Positions 1 to 11,252 of a DNA stretch of 64,000 nucleotides are shown one piece after another; positions within the stretch are counted from its first letter, which is position 1; every line of letters begins with the position of its first letter. The stretch is taken from contig JAKUCV010001804.1 of the NCBI GenBank assembly GCA_028386065.3, positions 59,523 to 123,522 on the forward strand, in the 5' to 3' direction. Under the pieces are notes generated by a model that was not told where the DNA came from, did not search any database, and worked only from the letters and a program-made list of their open reading frames with translations. Source of the DNA: Turnera subulata (lineage: Eukaryota > Streptophyta > Magnoliopsida > Malpighiales > Passifloraceae). The position numbers were made by a program, and so were the translations under genes.

Positions 1-734
1 CGCATACTGCCATCCTTCTTCTTCACAAACAAGACCGGGGCACCCCAAGGTGAGATGCTCGGTCTAATAAAACCCTTGTCTAACAACTCCTCCAGTTGCT
101 TCTTCAACTCCTGAAGTTCTGCCGGAGCCATTCTGTAGGGCGGTATAGAAATAGGTGCAACTCCCGGTACCAAGTCAACTGTATACTCCACCTCCCGCTC
201 CGGAGGCAAACCAGGTAAATCATCAGGAAAAACATCGGGAAACTCCCGAACAATAGGGATATCCTCCACACCAGGTACTGGTACCGAAGAATCGACCACA
301 TGAGCAAGGAAGGCATCACAACCCTCTCGGATCATCTTGAAAGCCTGGATGGCCGAGATACAGCACGCCGATAGAACTCTTCGTTCTCCAACAAACACCA
401 ATCTACGCCCTAACAAAGAAAATAAGGAAACTTCCCTGGCCCGACAATCAACTACAGCTTGGTGTCTAGACAACCAGTCCATGCCTAAGATGACATCAAA
501 TTCTCCCAAATCCATGACAGCAAGATTAGAAGTAAAACCCTCACTATCATACTCTATAGACACATTTCTACAAGCTCTATCAACAACTACCATGTCCCCA
601 GTGGGTAGACGGACTTTGAGGGGTCTACTAAGGTTATCATCCTCTATGTTGTGAGTAGTTATGAATGCACGTGATACAAAAGAATGTGTAGAACCAGGAT
701 CAATTAAAGCATGTGCAAACTGACCAAAAACCAT
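1..734 (-). CDS. pol: Ty3 pol fragment: protease and N-terminal reverse transcriptase (open, cut by window edge)
   Basis: Part of the polyprotein that matures Gag-Pol and copies the element RNA. From the Met at 734 I read 244 codons without a stop to the window edge. The aspartic protease motif [11 protein letters not shown] is near the start and the flap region VILGMDWL about residue 80. The RT entry segment [22 protein letters not shown] and FVKKKDGSM closes the fragment. It continues the gag frame, so the Met at 734 is probably internal to a gag-pol polyprotein and not a true start. Nearly identical to 12556-13290 on the other strand. Whether the remainder is intact cannot be seen. Confidence 0.88.
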   Translation of the reverse strand, partial: MVFGQFAHALIDPGSTHSFVSRAFITTHNIEDDNLSRPLKVRLPTGDMVVVDRACRNVSIEYDSEGFTSNLAVMDLGEFDVILGMDWLSRHQAVVDCRAREVSLFSLLGRRLVFVGERRVLSACCISAIQAFKMIREGCDAFLAHVVDSSVPVPGVEDIPIVREFPDVFPDDLPGLPPEREVEYTVDLVPGVAPISIPPYRMAPAELQELKKQLEELLDKGFIRPSISPWGAPVLFVKKKDGSM

Positions 735-2048
735 AAAGGTACCTACTATAACATCTGGAGCATCAGCAGCCTCCTCCCGGGTGATGGCATAAACCCTAGG
801 AGCTGCGGCAGACTGAGTCGCACCACCGCGGTTTGGAGCTCTAGAACCTCCACGACCTCGACCCTGCTGTCCGCCACCCCTGTTCGGACCAGAAGAAACA
901 GCACCACTAGCCACGGAACTCTGTACTGTATACTGAGAACCACTGCCACCATTATCCCTCATCCACTTGTAGCAAGTAGACTTCTGGTGTCCCGGAGTAT
1001 TGCAATACCAGCATGTACCCGAGAACCGTGCCGAGGAACCCCGTCCCCGAGAACCAGACTGATAGGACCGTCCTCCCGAGGATCTGCCTGGTCCACCTTG
1101 AAAACTTTGCCCTCGGAACTTCTTCGAACCCTGATAAGAAGAACTCTGTCCAACCGAATAGTCTGCACCTCCAGCATCAGAATACTGCCTCTTCTGACCC
1201 GAAGCAGATGATTGCTTCCTCTGCTCGGCTGCCCGAGCCTCCATCCCTAACAACTGAACTCTCTCAGCATCAAAAGCAGCGGCACATACTGCCTCCCAAG
1301 TCTTGTGCCCTCCACCAGCCACAGCCATCGCTATCTCAGTACGTAAGCCGTTAACAAACCGCCTACACTTGGTCAACTCATCGGGCACAAACTCCCTAGC
1401 ATAAGAGAGAAGAATGTTATACCGGATCCTGAATGCTGATACAGTCTCATCTAGACCCTGCTTCGCCTCAAGAAACTACTTCTTCTGCTCCTCCAGAAAA
1501 CCAACAGTAAGAAACTCCTTGTAGAATCTCTCCTAGAAATCCTCCCACGGCATCTCCACAGGCTTCAGTAGATTGACCACAAGATTCTGCCACCATGACA
1601 AAGCATACCCAGTGAACTTGTGTGCGGCTAATCGAGCCCTCTGCTCAGGTGCACAGGTGAACTTCTCCAGAACATTCTCCACCTGGCGAAACCAATCATC
1701 AAACTCCTTGACATTACCCCCTTCACCTCTGAATTCCTTCACAGCAGACTTATCCATATGTTTGTATCCACTCTCCATACCACCTGCTGCAGCAGGCGCC
1801 ACCTGCTGGCCACCCTGCTGCTGCTGCTGAAACTGCTGGAACTGCTGCCACTGCAGAAAAGCCTGATACTGCTGAAACGCTGGGTTCACAACAGGTGGTA
1901 CAACATTCTGTCCACCTCCACCCCCTGCAGCATTATTCTCTGCTGCATTATTGTTCCCCTGACCAATGGGAAGCTGCATCACCGACACATTGTCGGAGAC
2001 ATGAGTAGCGGCGTCATCCTCAGCATTGTGCTGCCCCTCGTGATCCAT
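735..2048 (-). pseudogene. gag: Ty3 gag (nucleocapsid/capsid) with two nonsense codons
   Basis: Capsid-type structural protein of element 1. The start MDHEGQHNAEDD at 2048 is matched by the plus-strand copy at 11253. A low-complexity Q/A/G stretch (roughly residues 45-90) is followed by the retrotransposon gag domain with VKEF..FDDWFRQVE and ALSWWQ. In-frame TAG codons stand at 1533-1535 and 1476-1478, where the other copies have Lys or Gln/His codons. After them the same frame stays open through the zinc knuckle (about 960-1012, CWYC-x4-H-x4-C complete) and on into protease. So gag and pol share one frame, and only two point changes block the polyprotein. Both stops are visible in the bases; that they were once sense codons is inferred from the paralogues. 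Confidence 0.85.
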
Positions 2049-2197
2049 ATCGACAACTATATGAATGCAAATGAGTCAAAAACACCTTTTAAGTCATAAA
2101 TCCGGAAACAGGCTTAAACACAGAAAACACTTTGAAAACAAAGTTTAAGACACTTTTTAAAAACCAAGGATCTGAAGCCTGCTCCGCTACCAAGCAT

Positions 2198-2517
2198 TGT
2201 GAAGGCCCTCCCCCCGAGGGACCCACCAAATCCAGGTATTGTTACATCACTCCCTCCGCCTGATTAAATCCTTTACCATGCTGCAGCACTAGGGATTCGA
2301 ACTCGGGACGTGATGCTTTTTATCCCCCTCAAGGAGAGCACCTTCACCAACCCATCTGGATGGGTTGGTGAAGGTGCTCTCCTTGAGGGGGATAAAAAGC
2401 ATCACGTCCCGAGTTCGAATCCCTAGTGCTGCAGCATGGTAAAGGATTTAATCAGGCGGAGGGAGTGATGTAACAATACCTGGATTTGGTGGGTCCCTCG
2501 GGGGGAGGGCCTTCACA
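2198..2517. repeat. Perfect palindrome, 160-bp arms, with A- and B-box-like motifs
   Basis: The two arms (2198-2357 and 2358-2517) are exact reverse complements except for the central TG. Each arm read outward from the centre contains TGGTGAAGGTG, fitting the pol III A box consensus, and about 45 bases later AGTTCGAATCC, fitting the B box. This suggests two head-to-head tRNA-derived SINE-like units. It abuts the primer site of element 1. It may be a real foldback insertion or a cloning/assembly hairpin artefact. Confidence 0.9.
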
Positions 2518-4533
2518 CTGAACCCAACCCCCTAACATTCCAAGAAATGATGCAAAACATAATGAATTGTGACACGCATACACTACCCAGTAGTATAAAG
2601 GATTCTAACCTTGAATGACGGCCTGAGCGTTAGCCCATTCCGCATCTTCAGTTTGAATAAGACCACCAATCCAACTGGTGACCTGCCTGCATCCAGCCCC
2701 AAATCCTTGCCAAGCTCAAAGCACATGATGCATGGGCCTTGCGATCATCCAAGCAGAGAGTTTTTACATTCAAAGCACAAGGCCAAGTTTATAATCATCT
2801 ACCTAGTTTGGCACCAACTGAAAATAAGTTTGTCTAAATAGTGGGCCTAGAAATACAACAATCAACAACAACTATAATACACATGTATTTTCGTCTTCTG
2901 ATGACATATTTGAAAGAGAAGATCAAGGTACATGCTATTATTATCATTGCCAATAATTTTTTCCTCGATGATTTTAGTTTTTTCTATGAGGCATTATGCT
3001 AGTTTTTTCTATGAGGCAATATGAGTTGGAATATGAACAAACTGCACAAAATAGATCAAAATTAGTAGATATAGTGTTCTAGGCCAAATTTCAGGACATC
3101 AAAGATCAAATAATTAAACAATATATATTTGTAACGGCACATGCTTTCATCATAGAGTTTTTTTTTTTAAAAAAAAAGAATGCCACATGTACATTTATTA
3201 CTTATACTGAAGAAAAGCTATAAAATTACATCTCCATAACAGTTTGACCAATTCGTTTGTGTAGAGATTCCGGACGAGAAAGATAATTCATTGCTCTATC
3301 AGTTAGTATCAAAGCACATGATGCATGGGCCTTGCGGTGAGTTGAACAAAAATCGTAACTGCATGGTGGAAGACATTGTTGATAAAGAAACTCGGCAATG
3401 TCAATTTCATTATCCTAGAATATTTATTTCATCAAAAACTAAAGAAAAATATGGATATCCAATATATAAACGAATAATAATCGGATCGTGAGAAAGAAAG
3501 GGAAAGTGCTATATAACCGATGGGTTATACCTTACAATTCATATCTTTTGACAAGATATAATTGTGATATTAATGTTGAGATGTGCTCAAGTATATGTTC
3601 TGTAAAGTTTACAAGTACATATACAAAGGACAAGATAGAGTGACAGTGCATATTTCAGAAAACAATAGCAGTACAATGATAAATGAGATTAAAAAAATTT
3701 CAAGAAGTAAGATTTGTATCTTCACAAGAGGCAGTATGGAGAATTTTGGAACATAAATCATATCCACTGCCTATAATATTATAGACACACATGTGTCACT
3801 CAATTCTTAAGAAAGTTAAACTAAAAAAAATTAAGTTTTCTATTACATACACTTTATTTTCCAAACTTTATGTTAGCTCAATATTTACAAATGTCAAAAT
3901 TTTTCATATAAACCGTGTTCATGCTTAATATATTACTATTTAATTATAATACAAAAAAATATTATTAAAAAAATAATTATTTAATTGATAGGAAATATGA
4001 GGTAATTATTATATTAATAATTTATAATTTATTTATAAAATTATAATGAGAATATTTCACCTAATTTTAAAAATGTAAACAAAATCTTTAAATTATCAAA
4101 AAAAATATTAAAAAAAAAAGAAGATTGTACCACGTGAAACGCACACGCACAAAAACTAGTAATGTTAAATAAGGATGGAAGAATTAGTTTAATGAAATAG
4201 TAAAATAATTTAAACTATTAAATATTTGTAACAGTAGGTTCACTAGCTTTTAGTGAGGTTTTCTTCCATGGGTTTTCTTCATAGTTGATCAATGTTGTTC
4301 TATCTAAGGATTCTAAATAAAGGAATAAAAGAACCAAATAGTGCCAATAGAAATAAATGCTTTTCATTATTTTCTCTCTTATGCACATCTATATATGTGC
4401 TTGAGCATGAGTTTGTTGTTATTTTAGTCATTTACTAAGTGGAGTGTGTTTATAGATATGTGAAGTATCGTCTCCCTGCTACATAGATAGAAAAGAATGG
4501 AGCGTTGAGGAGTGAGTGTTAAAGAGTGTATTA
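2518..4533. other. AT-rich intergenic or unrecognised LTR sequence
   Basis: No coding frame with recognisable similarity. A 28-base sequence ending GGGCCTTGCG is present twice (2716-2743 and 3309-3336). There are poly-T/poly-A tracts near 3163-3180 and very AT-rich DNA at 3830-4120. If the TGAACCC at 2519 is the end of element 1's own LTR, part of this stretch would be that LTR, but I find no second copy to confirm it. Confidence 0.5.
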
Positions 4534-4807
4534 TTCCCTCGGTTTCATTTTAATTGTCGTTCTAGGAATGGTTGTTTGTTGAAATTAATTGACGCATTGA
4601 TATATCCAATGCATGTCAGATTTCTTTTTCCCTATTTACCCCTAGTGATAAGACCTAAAAAGATGAGTAATATTGAAAAAACAAACAATTAATAAAATGA
4701 TTAATTTAGTCTTTTTATCATACTTTTTACTTGAATCAAAATTAATGAGTGATTTCTTAATTTTTGTGCCAAAACCTTAAACGACAATTAATATGGAATG
4801 GAGGGAG
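4534..4807. mobile_element. Stowaway-like MITE (Tc1/mariner type)
   Basis: About 274 bp with imperfect terminal inverted repeats: TTCCCTCGGTTTCATTTTAA on the left, and on the right a sequence ending ATGGAATGGAGGGAG. Both ends are flanked by TA (4532-4533 and 4808-4809), the target duplication of this superfamily. Subterminal TTGTCGTT and AACGACAA also pair. Non-coding; it would need a mariner-like transposase supplied elsewhere. Confidence 0.75.
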
Positions 4808-5564
4808 TATTAACATTCTTCCTACTTAAAATATTGAACTATACAATTTATCTTAATGATGGACCACAACTCGATGTGTTATTCTTTTATTGGTGATGTG
4901 AGCACGGGTAAACATTACCAAGCATTATAGGGTATCATAGCAATGCCCTAAAAAATTTCAAGAGGATCAAGAAGATGCAGAATTGTTATAGTTTCAATAG
5001 TGATTGTCATGTGCCACAATACACAACGTGGAAGATCTAACACGCTGAGGGCCCCTTTAACCTCTTAATTCTTTTACCAAGTTTTAACGATTTTATGAGG
5101 ATTCCAATTAGGCTCCCTAATTGTCCATCACTTGATGCCATCAACAAATTACCCTTTGCTATTGGTTTCCATCATATCGTATGTGGTGGGGTGTGGATCA
5201 CAATGAGTTCTAGTTTTGAGAATGATCTCTTCTCTTTCGTTCTGGATGTATCTCTCTAACACTCTCCTCCAACAATCATACCGTGCTCTGTAGTAAGATG
5301 ATCATTAATCTTAACCTCCATTTTTTTTTTCTCTAAAATTAATTAGAACTATATCCTCTTGAATTCTATTTACGTGTCTAACCAAAATCTCATGGAAAGA
5401 TACCATATCGAGTTTGATCCATATCTTGTGTTATGGAATACACAATAATATTGTGGGGTTGTTTACAGTAATAGATTCAATATGCTTCTTGTGGAGTTTT
5501 AGAGGACAAGCTATGGTACTCGGCAACCGGATTTTTAACGTAATGACCAGTGAGAGAGTGGTTG
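4808..5564. other. Unassigned intergenic sequence
   Basis: AT-rich sequence with no recognisable gene. The short 63-codon frame at 5414-5605 runs into the LTR and is not supported as a gene. Confidence 0.5.
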
Positions 5565-7278
5565 TGAAACCTAAAGCGCCCGTATCCCGATTTTTAAGAA
5601 AATAAAAACAATTAAATGAAAGGAATTTACCAAAATTCTCTTGAAACCCGGGATACGTAAATCAATGCCTCGACACACAAACATCATCCATAAATACTTA
5701 TTAACACCGAGATGACATAAAATGTAAGGAAATAAACCAGCTTAATAAGTCATAAATCAACCCGGCAAAGCGCCGAAATAATATCACAAATCAGGTCCCG
5801 GCAAACTGCCGACAAAATAATGAACCAATTATGACATCTCAAAATAAGTCTTAGGCAGCGGAAGATGAATATCATAAAATCGTGATAAAGAAAACAACAT
5901 GCATATGGGTTCTAAGAATCCAACCGAGAGATGATGCTAAACTACCTGCTGAGGTATCTGCCTCTGAACTCTGAGTCGAAAGATAGAGGCGAGAACAGCA
6001 TGCTAACTAAGGTCTGAAAAACAACGGTGGCGATTATGTGAGTCGCCTACTCAGTGAGCATTAAAATTCTATGTACACATGAAAAGTGAAGTCATGCTCG
6101 TGGGGTGAGTTGTTCACGAACACAAGTATAGCATACAAGCAATATTAGAATCACACACCAACACATAGTCATCTTTTCGCATTATTGTATTTATTGTTTA
6201 GTTTCAACGTATTTTGTTATTGTTCTGGGCCCTCTACTGTGAGTCAAGTCTCGGCAGCGCATCTGATCAGATCCAGGTGTGAAACCCAAGTGTCGAACCT
6301 CAGAAGGGGTAGATTCTGAGGTCAAAAACCACCGATAAACCTTGAGTGGCCGCTAGCTCCCTGAGGGTGCGCTCAGACACACCTAACTGGTGCAAGTCTT
6401 CCAGGGGTGCACCTACCTTCCCCTGGGATACCCATACTAAACCGCATAAAGTGACCCGAGGGTACCCAACCCTCCCTCGGGGCTATCGGTCGACTTCACA
6501 GTAGAATTTAATATTTTATTCTCAGTTGTTCTTTACAGTTTTGTGTGCTATACATTATGTTTTCCAGGGATGCGTGAACTTTATGTATTATTCTCATATC
6601 CGGGCCTTTGGCCCATAACCTCACACTATCGCCAAAACATAATAACATGTTATATTCCATAGCAATTACTTATACCGAAATTAGACATGTCAGAGCAAAC
6701 AGGCACATAATCCCAATCACCGCATTTAGCAAACAAGGCAAGTAAACTAACTAACCACACCAACAAGCATTCACAAAACATATGTAAAAGACTTGTAATG
6801 TCACCTAGAAAAGTTGATTATGACTTCTCCTCGAGCCCGACTCCCCTGCTCCGGAGGTATTACCCGTGCCTGAATACCGGCACATACAATATTCACTAAA
6901 TAGTTTAAAACATAAAATCGTGCATGCATGCTTAGGGTGTACTCAATCCCAGTAATTCCCGACCCTAACTATCCGATTAAGAAATCTCTGAGTCTAAGTT
7001 CATAAACAGGTTCTCGGGCCTAAGGCCAAGTCCATACTAACCAATTATGAAATTGGGCTTCAAGGCAGTTCCTTAAAGTCTATAACTCATTTAATTTGTA
7101 ATTAGGCCTTAAGTCCATATCTTTAAGTCCATAAAACATTCTAAGCTTTATAATTATACTATTGGGCCTGGGCCCGGTTTTTCCTAAATATCGCTCTAAA
7201 GTCATTCCCGAGCCCAAACATTAATCGGCCTAAAATTCTATCCGTGTCGGTAAGTTTCCGGCCACACACACTCACTCC
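5565..7278 (-). repeat. LTR A, first half (3' LTR of gag-only Ty3 element 3, split by hAT)
   Basis: Closely similar to LTR C (24969 to about 26661). Begins TGAAACC, the minus-strand LTR end ...CA in reverse complement. It is interrupted at 7278 by the hAT insertion and resumes at 19518. The piece 7271-7278 (CTCACTCC) is one copy of the hAT target duplication. No primer site or matching 5-bp target duplication was found at its outer edge. It includes shared LTR segments such as the region around 6030-6060 (TGTGAGTCGCCTACTCAG), also seen in reverse complement in the plus-strand LTRs. Confidence 0.85.
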
Positions 7279-8066
7279 TAGGGATGGCAATGGGTCGGGG
7301 TCCCTGCGGGGGAAGGTTCCCCACCCCCACCCCTGTTTCCGAAATGTTCCCCCATCCCCACCCCCATTCCCCGTTCGGGGGAAAAATTGCCCCCATCCCC
7401 GTACCCCGCGGGGAATCGGATCCCCACGGGGACCCCATTCCCCAATTTTATAAATAAAAAGAATGCACATTATATTTCTTAGAAAGCAATTAAAGTCAAT
7501 CGATGAATAAGTACAATTATTTTGGCTTAAAATACATGATTCAAAGTATAATTCAAAGAAATTAAAAACGGTTTCTATGTCTCTGATGTTAATTACATAT
7601 TAGAACATTCAAATAAAATGCAATTGTTAGTCTTTAGCCAACATCAACAATTGCATCCCAAAATTTTTGCCTACTTTCCAATTACAACTTATTAATTTGT
7701 ACAGACACGAAAAACAAATAAATTTGTGTCAACTTGGGAAAAAATAGAAAGGACTTGCCACATAACATAAGCATAATTAGCATGAACAAGAAATCACAAA
7801 ACCAAAATCTTATCAATAGAATACTCTATTAAATTTACCGAGAAAGAAAGAAAGAATGACATATATATTAATTTTAATATGTAAAGGGAAAAAATGAATA
7901 AAAAATTTAGTTTAGTATTGACTTATATATTAAGTGGATAATGACTGAAGGGTAATTCTGTCTTTTCACTTATTTCGAGGTCCCCGTGGGTCGGGGGGAG
8001 CACTCCCCGCCCCTATTTCCAAATTCCCCACGGGGCTAAAACGTCCCCCGTCCCCGTCCCCGCGGG
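7279..8066. mobile_element. hAT non-autonomous element, left part (copy A)
   Basis: Starts with the terminal repeat TAGGGATGGCAATGGGTC and is preceded by CTCACTCC (7271-7278). The matching right end, CCATTGCCATCCCTA, stops at 19517 and is followed by the same CTCACTCC (19518-19525). An 8-bp duplication and this terminus fit hAT. The interior is non-coding: C/G-rich subterminal motifs (CCCCGCGGGG type) flank an AT-rich core. It is interrupted at about 8067 by the plus-strand Ty3 LTR. Without the nested element it would be about 0.86 kb. The frames of about 103 aa here are low-complexity Gly/Trp/Pro reads, not genes. Confidence 0.85.
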
Positions 8067-11000
8067 GGTAACGCCCCGATTTTTCATAATTTGATTTATG
8101 GAATTTTTTCAAAATTTTTATTCCAATTTTGGCCTTGAGGAATTTCTGGATTTTTGGGCTAGGAAATAAATTATTTTACCTTGGTTATATCGGAATTAAG
8201 TCGATGGTATGATGGGTACGGCCTTCGTTGGAGTTTAATCGGGTTTCGGAGTTGAGAATTAAACTTTGAAGTAGTTTCACTGAAACTACGTCGTTTTGGA
8301 AAAAAAAAAAAACAAACAAAACGAGTCAACAGGGCGGGTTGACCGCGCCCAGCCGGACGACGCGTCATTCGGGCTGGCGGGTCAAGCCCTAAAACCCTTC
8401 TCTTCCTTTTCCTTCTTTCTTTTTCTCTTCTTTTTCTCTTTTTCTTCTCACGCCGCCGACCCCTTCTCCCACTCTCTCTCTCTCTCTCTCTCGCCCTCTC
8501 GTCGTCACCAACATCTCTTCTCCTCCTCTCTCGAAACCACCGCCACCACCTCTCTTCACTTCTGCCGTTACCCCACCCTTGCCTCCTCTCCGTTTCGCCG
8601 CCATCTACACCGGGACCGGGTCGCGTCAGTCGAGGACGATCGGCAGGAAGCCGAGGTCGGGCTCGGGGTTTTCCACGGTCGTTGCTGGTAAGCCTCGCCG
8701 TCCTCCTCTTCCTTCTTCCTTTTTGTCTTTGTTTCTCTTTTGGCCGGTTGTCTAATCGGGTTTGGCTTTGTTGGTGTTGATGGTGTCTTGTGCTGTTGCT
8801 CCGGTTGGGATTGCCGACGGTGTTGTGGTGTTTGGGTTGTTGTTGCTGGTGGTTGTCGCGCCATGAACGGTTGTGGGGTTGTCTGTGTGCGCGTGGATTG
8901 TGCTGTGTGTGTTGTTTGCTGCCGGTGGTGTTTTTGTGGTGGTTCTCGTGGTGTTTGGCTCCGGGCAGTGCTGTACCGAGCACAGCTGTGAGTTTGGGTT
9001 CAAGACTGGTGTCGACAGTGAGGACTTGTTTCCGGTGAGTGTGCCTGCGGCCTTTTCTTTCTTCCTCAATTCGTTGTGTTGATGGATTTGTGATTATGAC
9101 TGCTGTGAAATTTTATGTGATCGTTGTTTGGGATTGTGGCAGATTCGTTAGGGGTAGTTGTTGGGCTTCGTTGTTGGTTTTCCGGCAAGGTCACCGGAAT
9201 CCGGCGAGCCTCGGGAATTTTCCGGCGAAGACTCGGGTTTTTGTTCCGAAACTAAACGGTATTACTTGGTTGTGTAATTTGTATTCATTCATGCCATGTA
9301 CCTTTAATTTCGGATTGGGTTATGTATTAGTGTTAATGTACATAATAGAAATCGAGAATGGGAATTATGTGAAACATAACCGGGAATTTACCGACACGGG
9401 TAGAACCATAGGCCGGGAACCTTTGGGCTCGGGTTGACCTTGGATTTAAGTAACAGGCTTCGAGCCCAATTTCATACTTGGTTGATTAAGGACTTAAGGA
9501 AGTGGGCCTTAGGCCAGGAAATTGAAGTTGGACTTAGATTGGGCTTTAGGCCGGAAACTCGTAAAGAACATAATGAGTGGGCCATAGGCCCGGGAGCTAC
9601 TTTTGGACTTAGTTGGGCTTAAGCCCGGTGAACCTTAGGTCCCGATACTCGGAGTTTAGGTGAGAGAACATCATGTCGGGCTTAGACCCGGGAATTTCAT
9701 AATTGGCTAACTAGGGACGGGTTTAACTCAATTGAGCATTATAGTTATCACGCATGCACGACTTATTGTGATTGTTTGTAATTTGTTGTGTGTGCCGGTA
9801 TTCAGGCACGGGTAACACCTCGGGAGCTGGAGGATCTGTTTTGGGAAAAGCTCCACAGGACAATCGTCGTTGAGGTGACTTTATACGTCTTTTTATGTTT
9901 GTATGTATGAGCCTGTTGGATTGGTCTGTTTGAGTTGCATGCCTGTTTGCTAACATGCTGTGATCCGTATTGTGTGCCTATGTGTTACTACTTGCTTATA
10001 AGCATGATATTTCGATTCTTGTGGAATATAATATGTGGAGTGATTTTGGGTGATTTGTGTGATGTGCTGTGGGTCGGAGACCCGGTTATTTGATTAAGAT
10101 GATCATTCACACAACCCTGTTAGATCACAACTGTTGGCTCACATAAACTCATAACTTGTGAATAAAGATAATGTACCGTAGAAGATAGGCTACTGTGTGC
10201 TGATGACCGGTTGGTTCGAGCGGGAAGTGATACCCCTCGGGTTGCATGCGGGATAGCATGTGATATGCGGATTTGCATATGGGTCTGTAATGACCGGTTC
10301 TACCTCCCTCCTTCTACCTCCCCCTTTCTACCTCCCTCTTTCTCTCTGTCTCTCTCTCTCTCTATGGATATGTTTGGGCTTCGTGCCTGGTTTTATTTGG
10401 GCTTATGCCTGGTTGTCTCATGAGACGGGACCGAGCTCGACGCACACAGTAGGGGGACCTGAATAATAAATTATAATAAGAAAACTTAACACACAACAGA
10501 TGGAGAATAATGAACTGTTTGCTTGAATGTCTTGGCATGTTAGTACTGGTCGTTATATGTTTGCTTACTTGTCTTGTTACTCTTCTTTCCTTTCGAACTT
10601 GTTTCTGCACACCTACATAATTAGATTTATACTGCTCACTGAGTAGGCGACTCACATAATCGCCAATGTTGTTTTTCAGACTCTTAGTTAGCGTGCAGTC
10701 ACTTTTTACCGTACCAGAGTACGGACGTGGTTATCTCAGCAGGTAGCTGTGCTTCATCTCCCGGTTGGATCCATAGAACCGACTTGCATCTCATTTTTAC
10801 TTTTGCTATATTTTATCTTTATTTCCGCTGCATTGGATTTTGATGAGGTGACATTTTGGTTTTGATTATTTTATCGGCGGGTTGCCGGGATTTGGTATTT
10901 GATGTTGTATCGGCAGGATACCGGGTTGACTTGGGGTTGGTTAAGCTGGTTTTGTATTTGTTCTTTATGACATCTCGAGATATTGAGAATCTCTTTCCAG

Positions 11001-11103
11001 ATAATATTTTGATATCGGATTTCGTGTCCCGGGTTTCAGGGGGTATTTTAGTAATTTCCTACGTTTGAGTATTTTATTTGTAAATTGGGACATGGGTGTT
11101 TCA
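8067..11103 (+). repeat. 5' LTR of plus-strand Ty3 element 2
   Basis: About 3.04 kb, from GGTAACGCCCCGATTTTTC (first bases probably mutated from TG) to GGGTGTTTCA at 11103, just before the primer site. Compared with the copy at 16989-19448 it is near identical but has about 580 extra bases (about 9095-9670). It contains CT microsatellite and C/T-rich tracts (8390-8560 and 10300-10370) that create many spurious frames on both strands. No 5-bp target duplication was found (left neighbour GCGGG, right neighbour CCCAT). Confidence 0.85.
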
Positions 11104-11105
11104 GC

Positions 11106-11130
11106 TTGGTAGCGGAGCGGGCTTCAGATC
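11106..11130 (+). other. Primer binding site of Ty3 element 2
   Basis: The sequence TTGGTAGCGGAGC follows the LTR end by two bases. It resembles the plant initiator tRNA-Met primer site TGGTATCAGAGC, and the similarity continues through ...CAGATCC versus ...CGATCC of the same tRNA. The same site occurs on the minus strand at about 2170-2195 and 24943-24967. Confidence 0.7.
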
Positions 11131-11252
11131 CTTGGTTTTTTTAAAAAAGTGTTTTAAACTTTGGTTTCAAAGTGATTTCTGTGTTTAAGCCTGTTTCCGG
11201 ATTATGACTTAAAAAGTGTTTTTGACTCATTTGCATTCATATAGGCGTTGAT

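Larger units (their letters stand above)
1..2195 (-). mobile_element. Ty3 chromovirus-like retrotransposon, gag to RT start (element 1)
   Basis: Seen: reading the minus strand, a primer-site-like sequence (about 2170-2195) is followed by a gag start at 2048, a zinc knuckle, a protease and the beginning of reverse transcriptase, which leaves the window at position 1. The gag and pol are closely similar to the plus-strand element at 11253-15840, so both belong to one family. Known: gag and pol in one frame, a CCHC knuckle and DPGS-type protease fit plant chromoviruses of the Tekay/Del kind. Odd: directly after the primer site an LTR end is expected, but a perfect palindrome (2198-2517) is found. 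The sequence at 2519 begins TGAACCC, which could be an LTR end of another subtype. The rest of pol and the 3' LTR lie outside the window. Confidence 0.9.

Noticed and set aside
2358..2450. tRNA gene from A- and B-box-like motifs
   Set aside because: No cloverleaf with acceptor and anticodon arms can be drawn; the motifs fit only a tRNA-derived SINE-like promoter.
4120..4165. Helitron 3' end (CACGTG hairpin region followed by CTAGT)
   Set aside because: Followed by A, not T. The hairpin is weak and no TC-starting left end was found.
7159..7470. 103-aa Gly/Trp-rich minus-strand ORF, repeated at 16081-16392
   Set aside because: Read-through of hAT subterminal GGGG/CCCC motifs; duplicated only because the locus is duplicated.
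8171..9437. Several frames of 70-270 aa on both strands in the LTR
   Set aside because: They follow CT/TC-rich and G/T-rich composition, overlap on opposite strands and reappear in the twin LTR with frame changes; non-coding LTR sequence.
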